A stretch of DNA of 64,000 nt from contig NZ_JAKZFD010000008.1 in assembly GCF_022549225.1 (NCBI RefSeq), forward strand, positions 62,001 through 126,000, written 5' to 3'. This DNA comes from Pelomonas sp. CA6 (GTDB lineage Bacteria > Pseudomonadota > Gammaproteobacteria > Burkholderiales > Burkholderiaceae_C). Positions 27,459 to 41,928 of this stretch are shown piece by piece. The notes beneath the pieces were generated by a model that was given only the letters and a program-made list of their open reading frames with translations, did not search any database and was not told where the DNA came from. How positions within the stretch are numbered: the stretch's first letter is position 1; every line of letters begins with the position of its first letter. The translations under genes were made by a program, and so were the position numbers.

Positions 27459-28580
27459 ATGGGACGACTGCAGGTCTTGTGGAATCTGGCGCTGAGCGCC
27501 GGGCTGATGCTCAACGCCGCCAACGCAAGCGCGCAAATCCTGATCGGCCAGACGGCCGGTTTCAGCGGCCCGGTCGCGGCCGGCGTCAAGGAAACCACCG
27601 ACGGTGCCAAGCTCTACCTCGACGCCGTCAATGCCGGCGGCGGCGTCAATGGGCAGAAGATCCAGCTGATCTCCATGGACGATGGCTTCGAGCCGCAGCG
27701 CGCCGGCGAAAACGCGAAAAAGCTGGTCGTCGACGACAAGGTGCTGGCGCTGTTCCTGACGCGCGGCACGCCGCACAACCAGGCCATCCTGCCACTGCTG
27801 GCCGAGCACAAGCTCGCGCTGGTGGCTCCGTCCACCGGCGCCATGCTGCTGCATCAGCCGGTCAACCCCTATGTCTTCAACGTGCGCGCCACCTACCAGC
27901 GCGAGGCCGAGCGCGCGGTGCGCCACCTGAGCCTGATCGGCATGGAGCGCATCGCCGTGCTGCAGGTGGACGACAGCTTCGGTGCCGACGCCGTGCAGGG
28001 CGCGCAGAAGGGCTTCGCCGCGGTGGGCAAGAAACCGGCGCTGCTGGAAAAATTCGACCGCGCCAAGCCCGACTTCAGCACCATCGCCCCCAAGGTGGCC
28101 AAGGCCGAGGCGCAGGCCGTGCTCTTCATCGGCTCGGGTGTCGCGGTCGCCGACGGCATCAAGGCGCTGCGCGGCGCCGGCTCGCGCGCGCAGGTGGTGA
28201 CGCTGTCCAACAATGCCTCCGCCGGCTTCATCAAGCAGCTGGGCGAGCAGGCGCGCGGCACCATCGTCACCCAGGTCTTTCCGTATGAGCGCTCGCTGTC
28301 CGCGCCCATCATCCGCGAGGCCGCGGACCTGCTGCGCGCCAAGGGCAGCGGCGACATCTCGCCGGCCATGATGGAAGGCTTCGCGGCCGCCAAGGTGCTG
28401 GTCGAAGGCCTCAAGCGCGCCGGCAACAACCCGACGCGCGAAAAGCTGATCGCCGCGCTCAACGGCCTGCGCAAGCTGGACCTGGGCGGCATGGAGCTGG
28501 GCTACAGCGGCAGCGACCACAGCGGCCTGGACTACGCCGACCTGTCCATCATCGGCCCCGACGGCAAGTTCCACCGCTGA
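27459..28580 (+). CDS. Branched-chain-type ABC transporter substrate-binding protein (orphan)
   Basis: Type-1 periplasmic binding protein of 373 residues with leader LWNLALSAGLMLNAANASAQ. It begins ILIGQTAGFSGPVAAGVKE and continues GAKLYLDAVNAGGGVNGQKI, close in pattern to the protein at 6628-7746 (both have a DDG(Y/F)EP segment). No permease or ATPase gene adjoins it, so transport would need a remote system; a sensory role is the alternative. Confidence 0.88.
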   Translation: MGRLQVLWNLALSAGLMLNAANASAQILIGQTAGFSGPVAAGVKETTDGAKLYLDAVNAGGGVNGQKIQLISMDDGFEPQRAGENAKKLVVDDKVLALFLTRGTPHNQAILPLLAEHKLALVAPSTGAMLLHQPVNPYVFNVRATYQREAERAVRHLSLIGMERIAVLQVDDSFGADAVQGAQKGFAAVGKKPALLEKFDRAKPDFSTIAPKVAKAEAQAVLFIGSGVAVADGIKALRGAGSRAQVVTLSNNASAGFIKQLGEQARGTIVTQVFPYERSLSAPIIREAADLLRAKGSGDISPAMMEGFAAAKVLVEGLKRAGNNPTREKLIAALNGLRKLDLGGMELGYSGSDHSGLDYADLSIIGPDGKFHR

Positions 28581-28646
28581 AGGCCGCGGGCGGCGCTGCA
28601 ATACACTGCGTCTTTGGCCGCCGTGCCCGATGACGATGTATCAGCG

Positions 28647-28874
28647 ATGAAAATTCACCAGATCGAGATCCAGAAGTTCAAGGCCGCGAGCAACTCCAGC
28701 CACGGCACGGTGAGCTTCAAGGTCGACGCGCTGGTGACGCCCAAGACGCCGGTCGACGGCATCGAGCCCGGCAGCCTGGTCACCATGAGCGAGGCCAATG
28801 CCCGCGTGCTGATGGCCTTGCTGAAGAAGCAGCTGGCCGAGTTCGACGGCCGCAAGGCGCGCAGCCAGCGCTGA
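28647..28874 (+). CDS. Conserved hypothetical small protein
   Basis: 75 residues beginning MKIHQIEIQKFKAASNSSHGTVSF; an all-beta first half and a C-terminal helix (ANARVLMALLKKQLAEFDGRKA). I do not recognise a domain. The ATG at 28647 is preferred over an in-frame upstream ATG because the added residues look like non-coding leader. No leader peptide, so cytoplasmic. Confidence 0.6.
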   Translation: MKIHQIEIQKFKAASNSSHGTVSFKVDALVTPKTPVDGIEPGSLVTMSEANARVLMALLKKQLAEFDGRKARSQR

Positions 28875-28915
28875 GCGTCCCGGGCTCCGGGCCCTCGCCG
28901 CTCATCAGCCGCTCA

Positions 28916-29757
28916 TCAACCGCCCAGTGCGGCATCCAGCTGCTGCAGCGCGTCCAGCGCCCCCATCGCCAAGCCCAGGTCGCGCGGCGACGGCACCTGC
29001 GGCTCGCGCAGGTTGATGCGCAGCAGCCTGCCGTTCAGCTCGCGCAGCACCTGCTGGCCGAAACGGCGCACCGAGGGCACGGCCGTACCCGCGCCCAGTT
29101 CGATCACCAGCGGCTTGCGCGCAGCGCGCAGACGCGGCAGCAACTCGCGCGACTGCGCCCGCTCGCGCGGATCCACCCATTGGCCATCGCCGAACATCAG
29201 CACATTGGGCCGTGCCAGCGCACCACAGCGCGGACAGCGCGGCGCCTCATTCAACAAGCGGCAGGCCGACTCGTCCACCTCGGGCTCGAAGCCCTCGGCC
29301 GACCAGACCTCGTCGCCGCAAGGCCGGCTGCATTGCAGGTGCAGCAGCGAGCCATGGCATTCCCAGACCTGGGCCTCGTCGAAGCCGGCGCACTGGAACT
29401 GGCCGTCCACATTGCTGGTGTAGACCAGCGCGCCGCGCTCGCAGCGTTCGCCCCAGCGGCGCAGGATGGCGAAGCCCGCATGCGGCCGCGTGCGCCGGTA
29501 CAGGGCCAGCCTGTGGCCATAGAAGCCCCAGGCCAGCGCGGGATCGCGGCGGAAGGCCTCCGGGTTGGCGATCTCGACGAAGTCCAGCCCGGCCCGGCCC
29601 AGCGCCGGATAGGCGCGCCAGAAGCCCTCGTTGCCGCGGAAATCCGGCAGCCCCGAATCGACGCCCATGCCGGCGCCCGCCGCGATGACCAACAGGTCGG
29701 CCTGCTCGACCAGCTGCAGCGCATGGGCCAGGCGCGCGGGGTCGGACAGGTCCGCCG

Positions 29758-29761
<4 letters not shown>
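28916..29761 (-). CDS. SIR2 family NAD-dependent deacylase
   Basis: Sirtuin of 281 residues. NAD-binding GAGMGVDSGLPDFRG, TSNVDGQF and the catalytic His in ECHGSL are present. The zinc-binding Cys pairs are CSRPC and CPRC, and there is a LVIELGAGTAVPSVRR segment near the end. It would remove acyl groups from lysines using NAD+. The ATG overlaps the uvrA stop (ATGA at 29758-29761), so the two are probably translationally coupled. The M-G-V-D variant of the usual GAGxSxxSG motif suggests a divergent bacterial subgroup. Confidence 0.88.
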
Positions 29762-35406
<5,645 letters not shown>

Positions 35407-35643
35407 GCTGGGCTCTTTGGCGGGTGGGCGGTCATTCTAGGCAGGGCCGGTGTCAGTTCTTGTCAGCAAAGGGCGTGCCGTTCAGCGGCCGGAACCGGCC
35501 CTTTGTCCGTTCGCGGTCCAACGGTCGGGGATGGGCTTGCCCTGTCCGACCGGCTCAGGCAACAATCAGACCGTCATCCGGCTCCGCCGCCCGCGGGGCC
35601 GGAGCGCCGCTGCGCGCCAGGTTGTTCGGGGAGAATGCCACAC

Positions 35644-36150
35644 ATGGAGTACAAGCAACTCGCGGGAATCGGGCGCGCCAGCCAGTGGATGGCCGCTGAG
35701 CCCGGGCACGCCCCCGGTGCGGCATCGACCGTGGTCGAACGACCGGTGCCCGGCGCGGCCGGCCGGCTGGTGCTGCTGGTCGAGGACAACCCGATCAACC
35801 AGGTCGTCGCGCTGGAGTTCCTGGCGCTGATGGGCCTGCAGACCTTGCTCGCCCGCGACGGCCAGGAGGCGCTGGACCACTGCTGCCAGACCGCTCCCAG
35901 CCTGGTGCTGATGGATATCCAGATGCCGGGCATGGATGGCCTGGAATGCGCCCGCCGCCTGCGCGCGCTGCAGGCCGACGGCCGGTTGCCCCATTTCCCC
36001 ATCCTCGCGCTGACCGCCCACGCACTGGAAAGCGACGTCGCCGACAGCTTGAAGGCCGGCATGGATGAACACCTCACCAAGCCGCTGGACTTCATGACGC
36101 TGCGCCAGAGGCTGGCGCGCTGGCTGACCTTGCCGGGCTTGAACGACTAG
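35644..36150 (+). CDS. Single-domain response regulator
   Basis: 168 residues: a 40-residue N-terminal extension, then one receiver domain. Acidic pocket in LVEDNPINQVVA, phospho-acceptor Asp in LMDIQMPGMDG, conserved Thr/Ala in ILALTAHALE, and Lys in LTKPLDF. The sequence type is that of receiver domains of hybrid kinases or phosphorelay proteins; there is no output domain. GGGGAG lies 10 bases before ATG 35644; ATG 35635 is also possible. The stop codon TAG is part of the CTAG directly abutting an IS5 element. No kinase is adjacent. Confidence 0.85.
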   Translation: MEYKQLAGIGRASQWMAAEPGHAPGAASTVVERPVPGAAGRLVLLVEDNPINQVVALEFLALMGLQTLLARDGQEALDHCCQTAPSLVLMDIQMPGMDGLECARRLRALQADGRLPHFPILALTAHALESDVADSLKAGMDEHLTKPLDFMTLRQRLARWLTLPGLND

Positions 36151-36168
36151 GGAAGCTCTGCACAAATC
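36151..36168 (+). repeat. IS5 left inverted repeat
   Basis: GGAAGCTCTGCACAAATC; pairs with the right repeat at 37314-37331 with two mismatches. Confidence 0.85.
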
Positions 36169-36218
36169 GCCAGTTGCCGTGCTGGGCGTCGACGTGAAGC
36201 ACTGAGGCGATACGGTCC

Positions 36219-37183
36219 ATGAAAAGCAGCACAGCCTAGGCCTGGGACAGACGGCCAAGCGGACGCGGCGCCGGGGATTCCTAGACGAGATGGAGAAGGT
36301 CGTACCGTGGGCCGATCTTGTGGCGCTGGTGTCGCCGTATTTGCCGGAGGGCAAGCGTGGCCGCCCGCCGTTCTCTCCGGAGACGATGCTGCGCATTCAT
36401 TTCATGCAGCAGTGGTTCGCGCTGAGCGACCCGGCGATGGAAGAAGCGCTGGACGACATGCCGGTTTTCCGCGAGTTCGCGGGTCTGGAAGGCTGGGACG
36501 AGCGCCTGCCTGACGAGAGCACGATCCTTCGGTTCCGGCATGTGCTGGAGAAGCACAAGCTGGCTGCGCAGATCCTGCAGACCGTCAACGACCTGTTGAG
36601 CGCCAAGGGCGTGATGCTCAAGAGCAGTACGGTGGTGGACGCCACCTTGATCGCTGCGCCGAGTTCGACCAAGAACAGCAGTGGCGAGCGCGACCCGGAG
36701 ATGAAGCAAAGCCGCAAGGGCCAGCAGTAGTACTTCGGCATGAAGTGCCACATTGGCGTGGACGTCGAGTCGGGACTGGTCCACACGGTCAAGGGCACCA
36801 GCGGCGCAGTCAACGACGTGGTCGAGGCCAATGGCCTGCTGCGTGACAGCGACCGCGAGGTCTATGTCGATGCGGGATATCGCGGTGCAGCCCAGCGCCC
36901 CGATGCCAAGGCCGACGTGAAGTGGAATATCGCGATGCGTCGCGGCAAGAGGCGCACGCTGGACCTGACCAAGCCGATCGAGGCATTGACCGAGCAACTG
37001 GAGCGGGTCAAGGCCGGCATCCGGGCACGCGTGGAGCACCCCTTCCGAGTGGTCAAACGCCAGTTTGGCCACGTCAAGGTGCGCTACCGCGGCTTGGCCA
37101 AGAACACGGCGCAGTTGTACACGCTGTTCGCGCTGGCCAATTTGTGGATGGTTCGCCGCAAACTGCTGGGAGTGCGGGCATGA
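36219..37183 (+). pseudogene. IS5-family DDE transposase, disrupted
   Basis: The coding frame is conserved from 36236 (LGLGQTAKRTRRRGFLDEMEK) to 37183. All three catalytic residues remain: Asp in VVDATLI, Asp in YVDAGYRG, Glu in RVEHPFRVVK. Two lesions are seen. An amber TAG at 36728-36730 stands where relatives have Trp in the (K)G(N/Q)QWYFGMK motif. The likely start ATG at 36219 is two bases out of frame with the body, as if two A had been inserted (ATGAAAAG for ATGAAG). Neither half alone has all catalytic residues. Confidence 0.88.
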
Positions 37184-37313
37184 GTGCGTCCGCAGGTCTC
37201 CAGAGCAGCACTGCCTGCGGCCGAATCGAGGCTGCGCGCTGGAAAACCGAGGCAGATCTGCGGATGGCACCATCACATTCCGATTGGTTCAGCGCATCAG
37301 CACGCCGGAGCGT

Positions 37314-37331
37314 GAGTTGTGCAGAGCATCC
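37314..37331 (-). repeat. IS5 right inverted repeat
   Basis: Reads GGATGCTCTGCACAACTC on the minus strand; mate of 36151-36168. Confidence 0.85.
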
Positions 37332-37453
37332 TAAGGAAAGTCTAGACGCCGCATGTCGCGCCTTGCGCAAGCGTGAAGCGCTATGACGGCACCGACCTCG
37401 AAACAGCAGAGGCCCGGTGAACGCGCCGACCAGAGCGCCTGAGGGCGACGTAA

Positions 37454-37670
37454 GAGGTCGTGCTATGGGCCGGCTTGTTGGCCCTGGTGTGGACATACTT
37501 CTCACAGGGCAAACACGCGCGCCCGCCGCCTCCCAGCAGAGGCCATGCTGCGTTTGCACTTAATGCAGCAATTGTTCGAAAAGAGCGACTCGGCGATCTT
37601 CGCAATAGCGCACCTATGTGCCTGACAGGATTTCGTCACTTTTGCTCATGCTTTCGTTCTGGCGCGAACG
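37454..37670 (+). pseudogene. Decayed IS5 transposase remnant
   Basis: DNA here aligns by eye with the N-terminal transposase region of the adjacent IS5 element. Matching stretches include GAGGTCGTGCTATGGGCCGG against GAGAAGGTCGTACCGTGGGC, then a CAGGGCAAAC...CGCCCGCCG block, ATGCTGCG and ATGCAGCA. Homology fades after about 37670. Many substitutions and small indels break the frame, so it is a much older copy. The surrounding 37332-37800 holds no gene. Confidence 0.65.
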
Positions 37671-37800
37671 AAGCTGAGATGGCTTCGCTACTCAAAACAC
37701 CTGACTTAGCCAGCAGTCGCGGCATTCATCCCGGGAACTCCAAGAATTTGGCTTATTAACCAGGATGAACGCCCAGAGCAAGAAAACGCTTAATCCAACA

Positions 37801-38787
37801 TCAATAGTCAGGCACACATCCTAATGGCGGCTTTCGGCACACCCAAGCAAAACTAAACAACCTACTGTCCTTAAGCGACAACTCAAATTTGTTATTTTGA
37901 TCAGAAAAATCAAACTTAAACGCATAAGCTTCCTTGACCACATCATCAATGGTATTGCTGCGGAACGCTTTCGGTTCTTCGCCTAAATGGACACGAAATG
38001 TGCGCCCCGTAAAGAGCCATTGGGCATTAGACTGCAAATATGAGTGCAGCAATGGTGCCGCTCCGTCATCACCCCAAAGGCGTGCATTTGGAGAGAAGGC
38101 CCGCTGAGCGACATTAGCCGTACCGTTTATCTCACCAATGATGAAAGATGTAATCTGCCCTGGCAACTGATTAACATATTCACCAAGCAACTTTTGGGCG
38201 TAATGCTCCGCAGTCAGATCAACGATTCGCCCCAACAACGGAATCCAGGACAGAGATGAGTCACAATGATTCACCCCATAAATGGGATTGAATTCAGCCT
38301 TTGTTTTAACGGGGTCAACGCGCGCCGTTTGGGCATCGTACTCAGTCTCAATTTTCACCCCCTCCAAAACAACAGAAGCATTACACGTAACAGAAATACC
38401 CCATCGTTTTTGCGTCACAGAAACATAGCCACCGTAACTAAATCCCCCGATGACGATTGAATTCAGATATCCACCAACCCCTACAACAGTAGCTTCAATA
38501 GGACCACTTAACTTCCCCAACGTAAATTCACCACCCTCCTGCGCAACCCTCTCCGAAACACCCTTATCAAAGGCTTCCTTAAGCCTCTTCCTAACACCAT
38601 AGACCTCTTCCGCCAGATATCGCAAGGTTCGAGGTCCATTGTAATAATCCTGACTCTCCTGATACGCGGGCCGAGAGCCATATTGAACACTTGCGGTAAA
38701 TGTACCGCCTTTTATATAGGCAACCGTATCAGCTTGAACTGAGACCCCACTAAATAAAAGAACGCCCAATAAGAGCAATCGCTTCAT
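37801..38787 (-). CDS. AT-rich orphan gene for a secreted protein
   Basis: 328 residues, no family recognised. A clear Sec leader (RLLLLGVLLFSGVSVQA, cleavage before DTV) and four Cys in the mature part (VTCNAS, NHCDSS, VCRKPPLGC), which could form two disulfides. Gly-rich GVGGYLNSIVIGGFSYGGYVS and a long helical segment YLAEEVYGVRKRLKEAFDKG are notable. Base composition is far below the neighbours: hand-counted 60-base lines give 30-50% G+C against about 75% in the next gene. Lying directly beside IS5 remnants, it was probably acquired horizontally. The 166 bases upstream to 38953 are also AT-rich and hold no clear gene. Confidence 0.75.
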   Translation of the reverse strand: MKRLLLLGVLLFSGVSVQADTVAYIKGGTFTASVQYGSRPAYQESQDYYNGPRTLRYLAEEVYGVRKRLKEAFDKGVSERVAQEGGEFTLGKLSGPIEATVVGVGGYLNSIVIGGFSYGGYVSVTQKRWGISVTCNASVVLEGVKIETEYDAQTARVDPVKTKAEFNPIYGVNHCDSSLSWIPLLGRIVDLTAEHYAQKLLGEYVNQLPGQITSFIIGEINGTANVAQRAFSPNARLWGDDGAAPLLHSYLQSNAQWLFTGRTFRVHLGEEPKAFRSNTIDDVVKEAYAFKFDFSDQNNKFELSLKDSRLFSFAWVCRKPPLGCVPDY

Positions 38788-38953
38788 AATTCCCCCTGCA
38801 TATGATTGAGTTTCATCAATCGCCGGAACTGCAGACGATCCCAGCCCCTAGCTTTATTCGCATAGAAGCTGGCTTTATCCTGGTTGAGGAAAAAGCGAAC
38901 GGCAATCCCTCCATCGGGGGCAACAGACTCCGATTCGCACAAAGCGCAAAGAC

Positions 38954-39793
38954 TCACCCGCCGCTAAGAAACCGCTCCACCAACGCATAGTGCTCCGGCA
39001 CATTCAGCGCCGGCGCGTGGCCGCAGCCGGCGATGGTGACGACGACCGCGCGCGGGCCGCGCACACGCATGGCCTCGGCGGTTTCGGCCAGCAGCAGGTC
39101 GGAGGCCTCGCCGCGCAGGCACAGCACCGGCAGGTCCAGACTGTCCCATTCGCTCCAGCGCAGGTAGTCGTTGTCGTGGGCGGTGAACTGGCGCACCATG
39201 GCCGGGTCGTAGTGCGGCGTCACGCGGCCGTCGGGCAGGCGGCGCGTGGAGGTCTCGGTCAGGCGGCGCCATTGCGCGTCGCTCAGCCAGCCATAGGGGG
39301 CGTAGATCTGGCGGAAGTACTGCTCGAGCTCGCTCACCGTGGTGAAGGCGGCGGGGTGGCCCGCGTACGCGCGTATGCGCTGCAGCGCGGGCTCGGCGAG
39401 TTCCGGCCCGTTGTCGTTCAGCACCAGGCGGCGGATGCGCCCGCGCAGGGTCGTGGCCGCGGCCACGGTGCCGATCGCGCCGCCCATGGAGGTGCCCACC
39501 CAGTGAAACTGGGTCAGCCCGAGCTGGTCCACCAGCGCGGTGGCCAGGCGCACATAGAAGTCCAGGCAGTACTCGCGGTCCGGGTCGGGGCTCCATTGCG
39601 AGAGGCCGCGCCCCAGCGTGTCGGGGCAGATCACGCGGTAGCGCTGGCTCAGGTGCCCGGCCAGGTCGTCCATGTCGCGCCCGGTGCGCGCGAGGCCGTG
39701 CCAGGCGATCACCGTCTCGGCATGGCCGGCGCCCCACTCGGTGTAGTGGATCTCGCGGCCCTCGCAGCGCAGGTAGTGGGAAGTGAAGCTCAT
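38954..39793 (-). CDS. Alpha/beta hydrolase
   Basis: 279 residues of the alpha/beta hydrolase fold, probably cytoplasmic. Oxyanion region WHGLARTGRDMDDLA, nucleophile Ser in GTSMGGAIG, acid in LRGEASDLL, His in IAGCGHAPAL. It is the last gene of the ABC-transporter operon, 13 bases after livM, so it likely hydrolyses an ester or similar bond in the imported compound. The AT-rich island begins immediately beyond it. Confidence 0.88.
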   Translation of the reverse strand: MSFTSHYLRCEGREIHYTEWGAGHAETVIAWHGLARTGRDMDDLAGHLSQRYRVICPDTLGRGLSQWSPDPDREYCLDFYVRLATALVDQLGLTQFHWVGTSMGGAIGTVAAATTLRGRIRRLVLNDNGPELAEPALQRIRAYAGHPAAFTTVSELEQYFRQIYAPYGWLSDAQWRRLTETSTRRLPDGRVTPHYDPAMVRQFTAHDNDYLRWSEWDSLDLPVLCLRGEASDLLLAETAEAMRVRGPRAVVVTIAGCGHAPALNVPEHYALVERFLSGG

Positions 39794-39806
39794 GGGTGGC
39801 TCCGCG

Positions 39807-40889
39807 TCAGGAAGAACCTTGGCCCCGGGCCCACGCGGCCAGACGCAGCCGGCCGACGATGCCCGTGGGGAAGTGGTAGACCGAAAGCACGAACAGCACC
39901 CCCAGCCAGAGCAGCCAGCGGTCCGGCGAGACCAGCTGCGACAGCACCGGGACGCCGGCCACCGCGCCCTCGCCCAGTTTCATCAGGTCCTGCAGATAGT
40001 TCTGCGCCAGCACGAAGAGCACGCTGCCGATCACCGCGCCATAGATGGTGCCCATGCCGCCGATCACGACGATGAGCAGGATGTCCAGCATGATCTCGAA
40101 GGACATCGAGGTGTCCGGGCCGCAGTAGCGCAGCCACAGGGCCAGCAGCGCGCCGGCGCAGGTGGCGAACAGCGCCGCCAGCACGTTGGACAGCGTGCGG
40201 TAGACCACCGTGCGGTAGCCGATGGCCTCGGCGCGGAACTCGTTCTCGCGGATGGCCTGCAGCACGCGGCCGAAGGGCGAGTTGACGATGCGCAGCATCA
40301 GCAGCACCAGCGCCACCACCGCCACGAAGAGCAGGTAGTAGCTGAGGAAGCGGCCGTCGATGCTCGCCCCGAGAAACGGCTCGTCCAGATACTCGGTGCC
40401 CGGCGACAGCGCCTCGGGCACGCGGAAGTTCAGCCCGTCCTCGCCGCCGGTGAAGTCCGACAGCTGCGAGGCCAGCGTGAGGAATGCCGAGGCCACGGCC
40501 AGCGTGATCATCGCGAAGAAGATCGCCTTCACGCGCAGGCTGAAGAGCCCGATCACGAGCGACAGCAGCAGCGAGGCCGCCAGCGCGCCGCCCAGGCCCG
40601 CGGCCACGGCGCCCCAGCCCGGCTCCATGCGGCTGGACGCGATCGCGATGCCATAGGCCCCGATGCCGAAGAACATGGTGTGCGCGAAGCTGACGATGCC
40701 GGTGTAGCCCAGCAGCAGGTCGTAGCTGGCGACCAGCACGATGAAGACCATCACCTTGGCCGCCACGTTCAGCGCCTTGGTGCCGGGAAAGATGAAGGGC
40801 GTGAGCGCCAGGCCCAGCACCGCGACGACCAGCATCAGCGCCAGCCAGCGGCTGCGCGGGAGATCATGAGACAGGAGGTTGTTCAGCAT
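39807..40889 (-). CDS. livM: Branched-chain-type ABC transporter permease (LivM family)
   Basis: Inner-membrane permease of 360 residues with eight or more hydrophobic segments. Family landmarks are YDLLLGYTGIVSFAHTMFFG near residue 60 and IGGMGTIYGAVIGSVLF in the second half (the cytoplasmic loop contacting the ATPase). It pairs with LivH. Seven bases separate it from livH upstream. The HAAT family carries branched-chain amino acids but also amides, aromatics and urea, so the symbol denotes family, not substrate. Confidence 0.9.
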   Translation of the reverse strand: MLNNLLSHDLPRSRWLALMLVVAVLGLALTPFIFPGTKALNVAAKVMVFIVLVASYDLLLGYTGIVSFAHTMFFGIGAYGIAIASSRMEPGWGAVAAGLGGALAASLLLSLVIGLFSLRVKAIFFAMITLAVASAFLTLASQLSDFTGGEDGLNFRVPEALSPGTEYLDEPFLGASIDGRFLSYYLLFVAVVALVLLMLRIVNSPFGRVLQAIRENEFRAEAIGYRTVVYRTLSNVLAALFATCAGALLALWLRYCGPDTSMSFEIMLDILLIVVIGGMGTIYGAVIGSVLFVLAQNYLQDLMKLGEGAVAGVPVLSQLVSPDRWLLWLGVLFVLSVYHFPTGIVGRLRLAAWARGQGSS

Positions 40890-40896
40890 CGCGGCC

Positions 40897-41928
40897 TCAG
40901 CGGTTGGTGACCGGGTACAGCCCCTGCGGGCGCCACATCAGGATCGCCACCATCAGCCCGATGTTGGAGAACAGCGCGACCTTGGGCGCGAGAAAGCCGG
41001 TGTAGTTGGCCATCAGCCCGACCAGCAGCGCGCCGACCAGGCAGCCCAGCGTGGATCCCAGCCCGCCGATGATGATGACGATGAAGATCAGCACGTTCAC
41101 CTGGGCGCCGATCTGCGGCGTGACGCCCTGCTGGTACAGCCCCCACATCACCCCGCCCAGGCCGGCCAGCGCCGAGCCGCCGACGAAGACACCGACGAAG
41201 AGCCGCCGGATGCGGTAGCCCAGGCTCTCGACCATTTCGCGATCCTGCACGCCGGCGCGGATCAGCAGGCCCAGCTTGGTGCGGTTCAGGAGCCACAGCA
41301 GCAGCGCCAGCACCGCCAGCCCCACGACCACCGCCACCAGGCGGAACTTCTCGATCGCCACATCGCCCATCAGCAGCGAGCCGCGCAGCCCTTCGGGCAG
41401 CGGCAGCGGCAGCATCTGCGCGCCCCAGATCGTCTTGATCAGCTCCTCGCCGACGATCATGCCGCCCATGGTGATGAGGATCTGCTTCAGGTGCATGCCG
41501 TAGACCGGCCGCACCAGCAGGCGCTCGAAGGCCATGCCCACGGCGCCGGCCACCGCCATGCCCACCAGCGCGGCCAGGGCGATCGCGGCGAGATTGGCCC
41601 AGAGATTGGGCGTCTCGGTGAAGCCGCTCATGGCGCCCAGCACCGTGGTCGCCATGAAGGCGCCCAGCGCGATGAACACGCCATGTCCGAAGTTCAGCAC
41701 ATCCATCAGCCCGAAGACCAGGGTCAGGCCCGACGCGATGACGAAGACGATCAGCCCCATCGCCAGCCCGGCCAGCGTCAGCGTGGCCCAGGTGCTGAAC
41801 GAGCCCACCAGCGGCAGCGCCGCCAGCGCCAGCAGCGCCACCAGGGCGAGCGGGACGAGGTCGAAACGGGCCTTGGGGATGGCCGCCGCGTCGGACACGG
41901 CGGCGGCGACTGAAACCGCGGTATTCAT
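40897..41928 (-). CDS. livH: Branched-chain-type ABC transporter permease (LivH family)
   Basis: 343-residue inner-membrane permease. Typical FVIASGLTLVFGLMDVLNFGHG, with the conserved NFGHG, and a C-terminal IGGLGSTLGCLVGALLVGL. An extra 25-30 residues precede the first helix. The start overlaps the livF stop by four bases (ATGA), so translation of the operon is coupled. Substrate unknown, see livM. Confidence 0.9.
   Translation of the reverse strand: MNTAVSVAAAVSDAAAIPKARFDLVPLALVALLALAALPLVGSFSTWATLTLAGLAMGLIVFVIASGLTLVFGLMDVLNFGHGVFIALGAFMATTVLGAMSGFTETPNLWANLAAIALAALVGMAVAGAVGMAFERLLVRPVYGMHLKQILITMGGMIVGEELIKTIWGAQMLPLPLPEGLRGSLLMGDVAIEKFRLVAVVVGLAVLALLLWLLNRTKLGLLIRAGVQDREMVESLGYRIRRLFVGVFVGGSALAGLGGVMWGLYQQGVTPQIGAQVNVLIFIVIIIGGLGSTLGCLVGALLVGLMANYTGFLAPKVALFSNIGLMVAILMWRPQGLYPVTNR

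Larger units (their letters stand above)
36151..37331 (+). mobile_element. IS5-family insertion sequence
   Basis: An 1181-bp element bounded by 18-bp inverted repeats (GGAAGCTCTGCACAAATC left, GGATGCTCTGCACAACTC right; 16 of 18 match), a size normal for the IS5 group. The left flank is CTAG, the YTAR-type target used by IS5 relatives, but the right flank reads TAAG, so no exact target duplication remains. The transposase inside is disrupted. Confidence 0.88.

Noticed and set aside
37460-37759. 99-codon open frame over the IS5 relic
   Set aside because: The start falls inside the decayed transposase and the frame follows the old gene only briefly. The product resembles no protein.
38802-38990. 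62-codon open frame in the AT-rich island
   Set aside because: No ribosome binding site, no recognisable domain, and it runs into the 3' end of the alpha/beta hydrolase gene.
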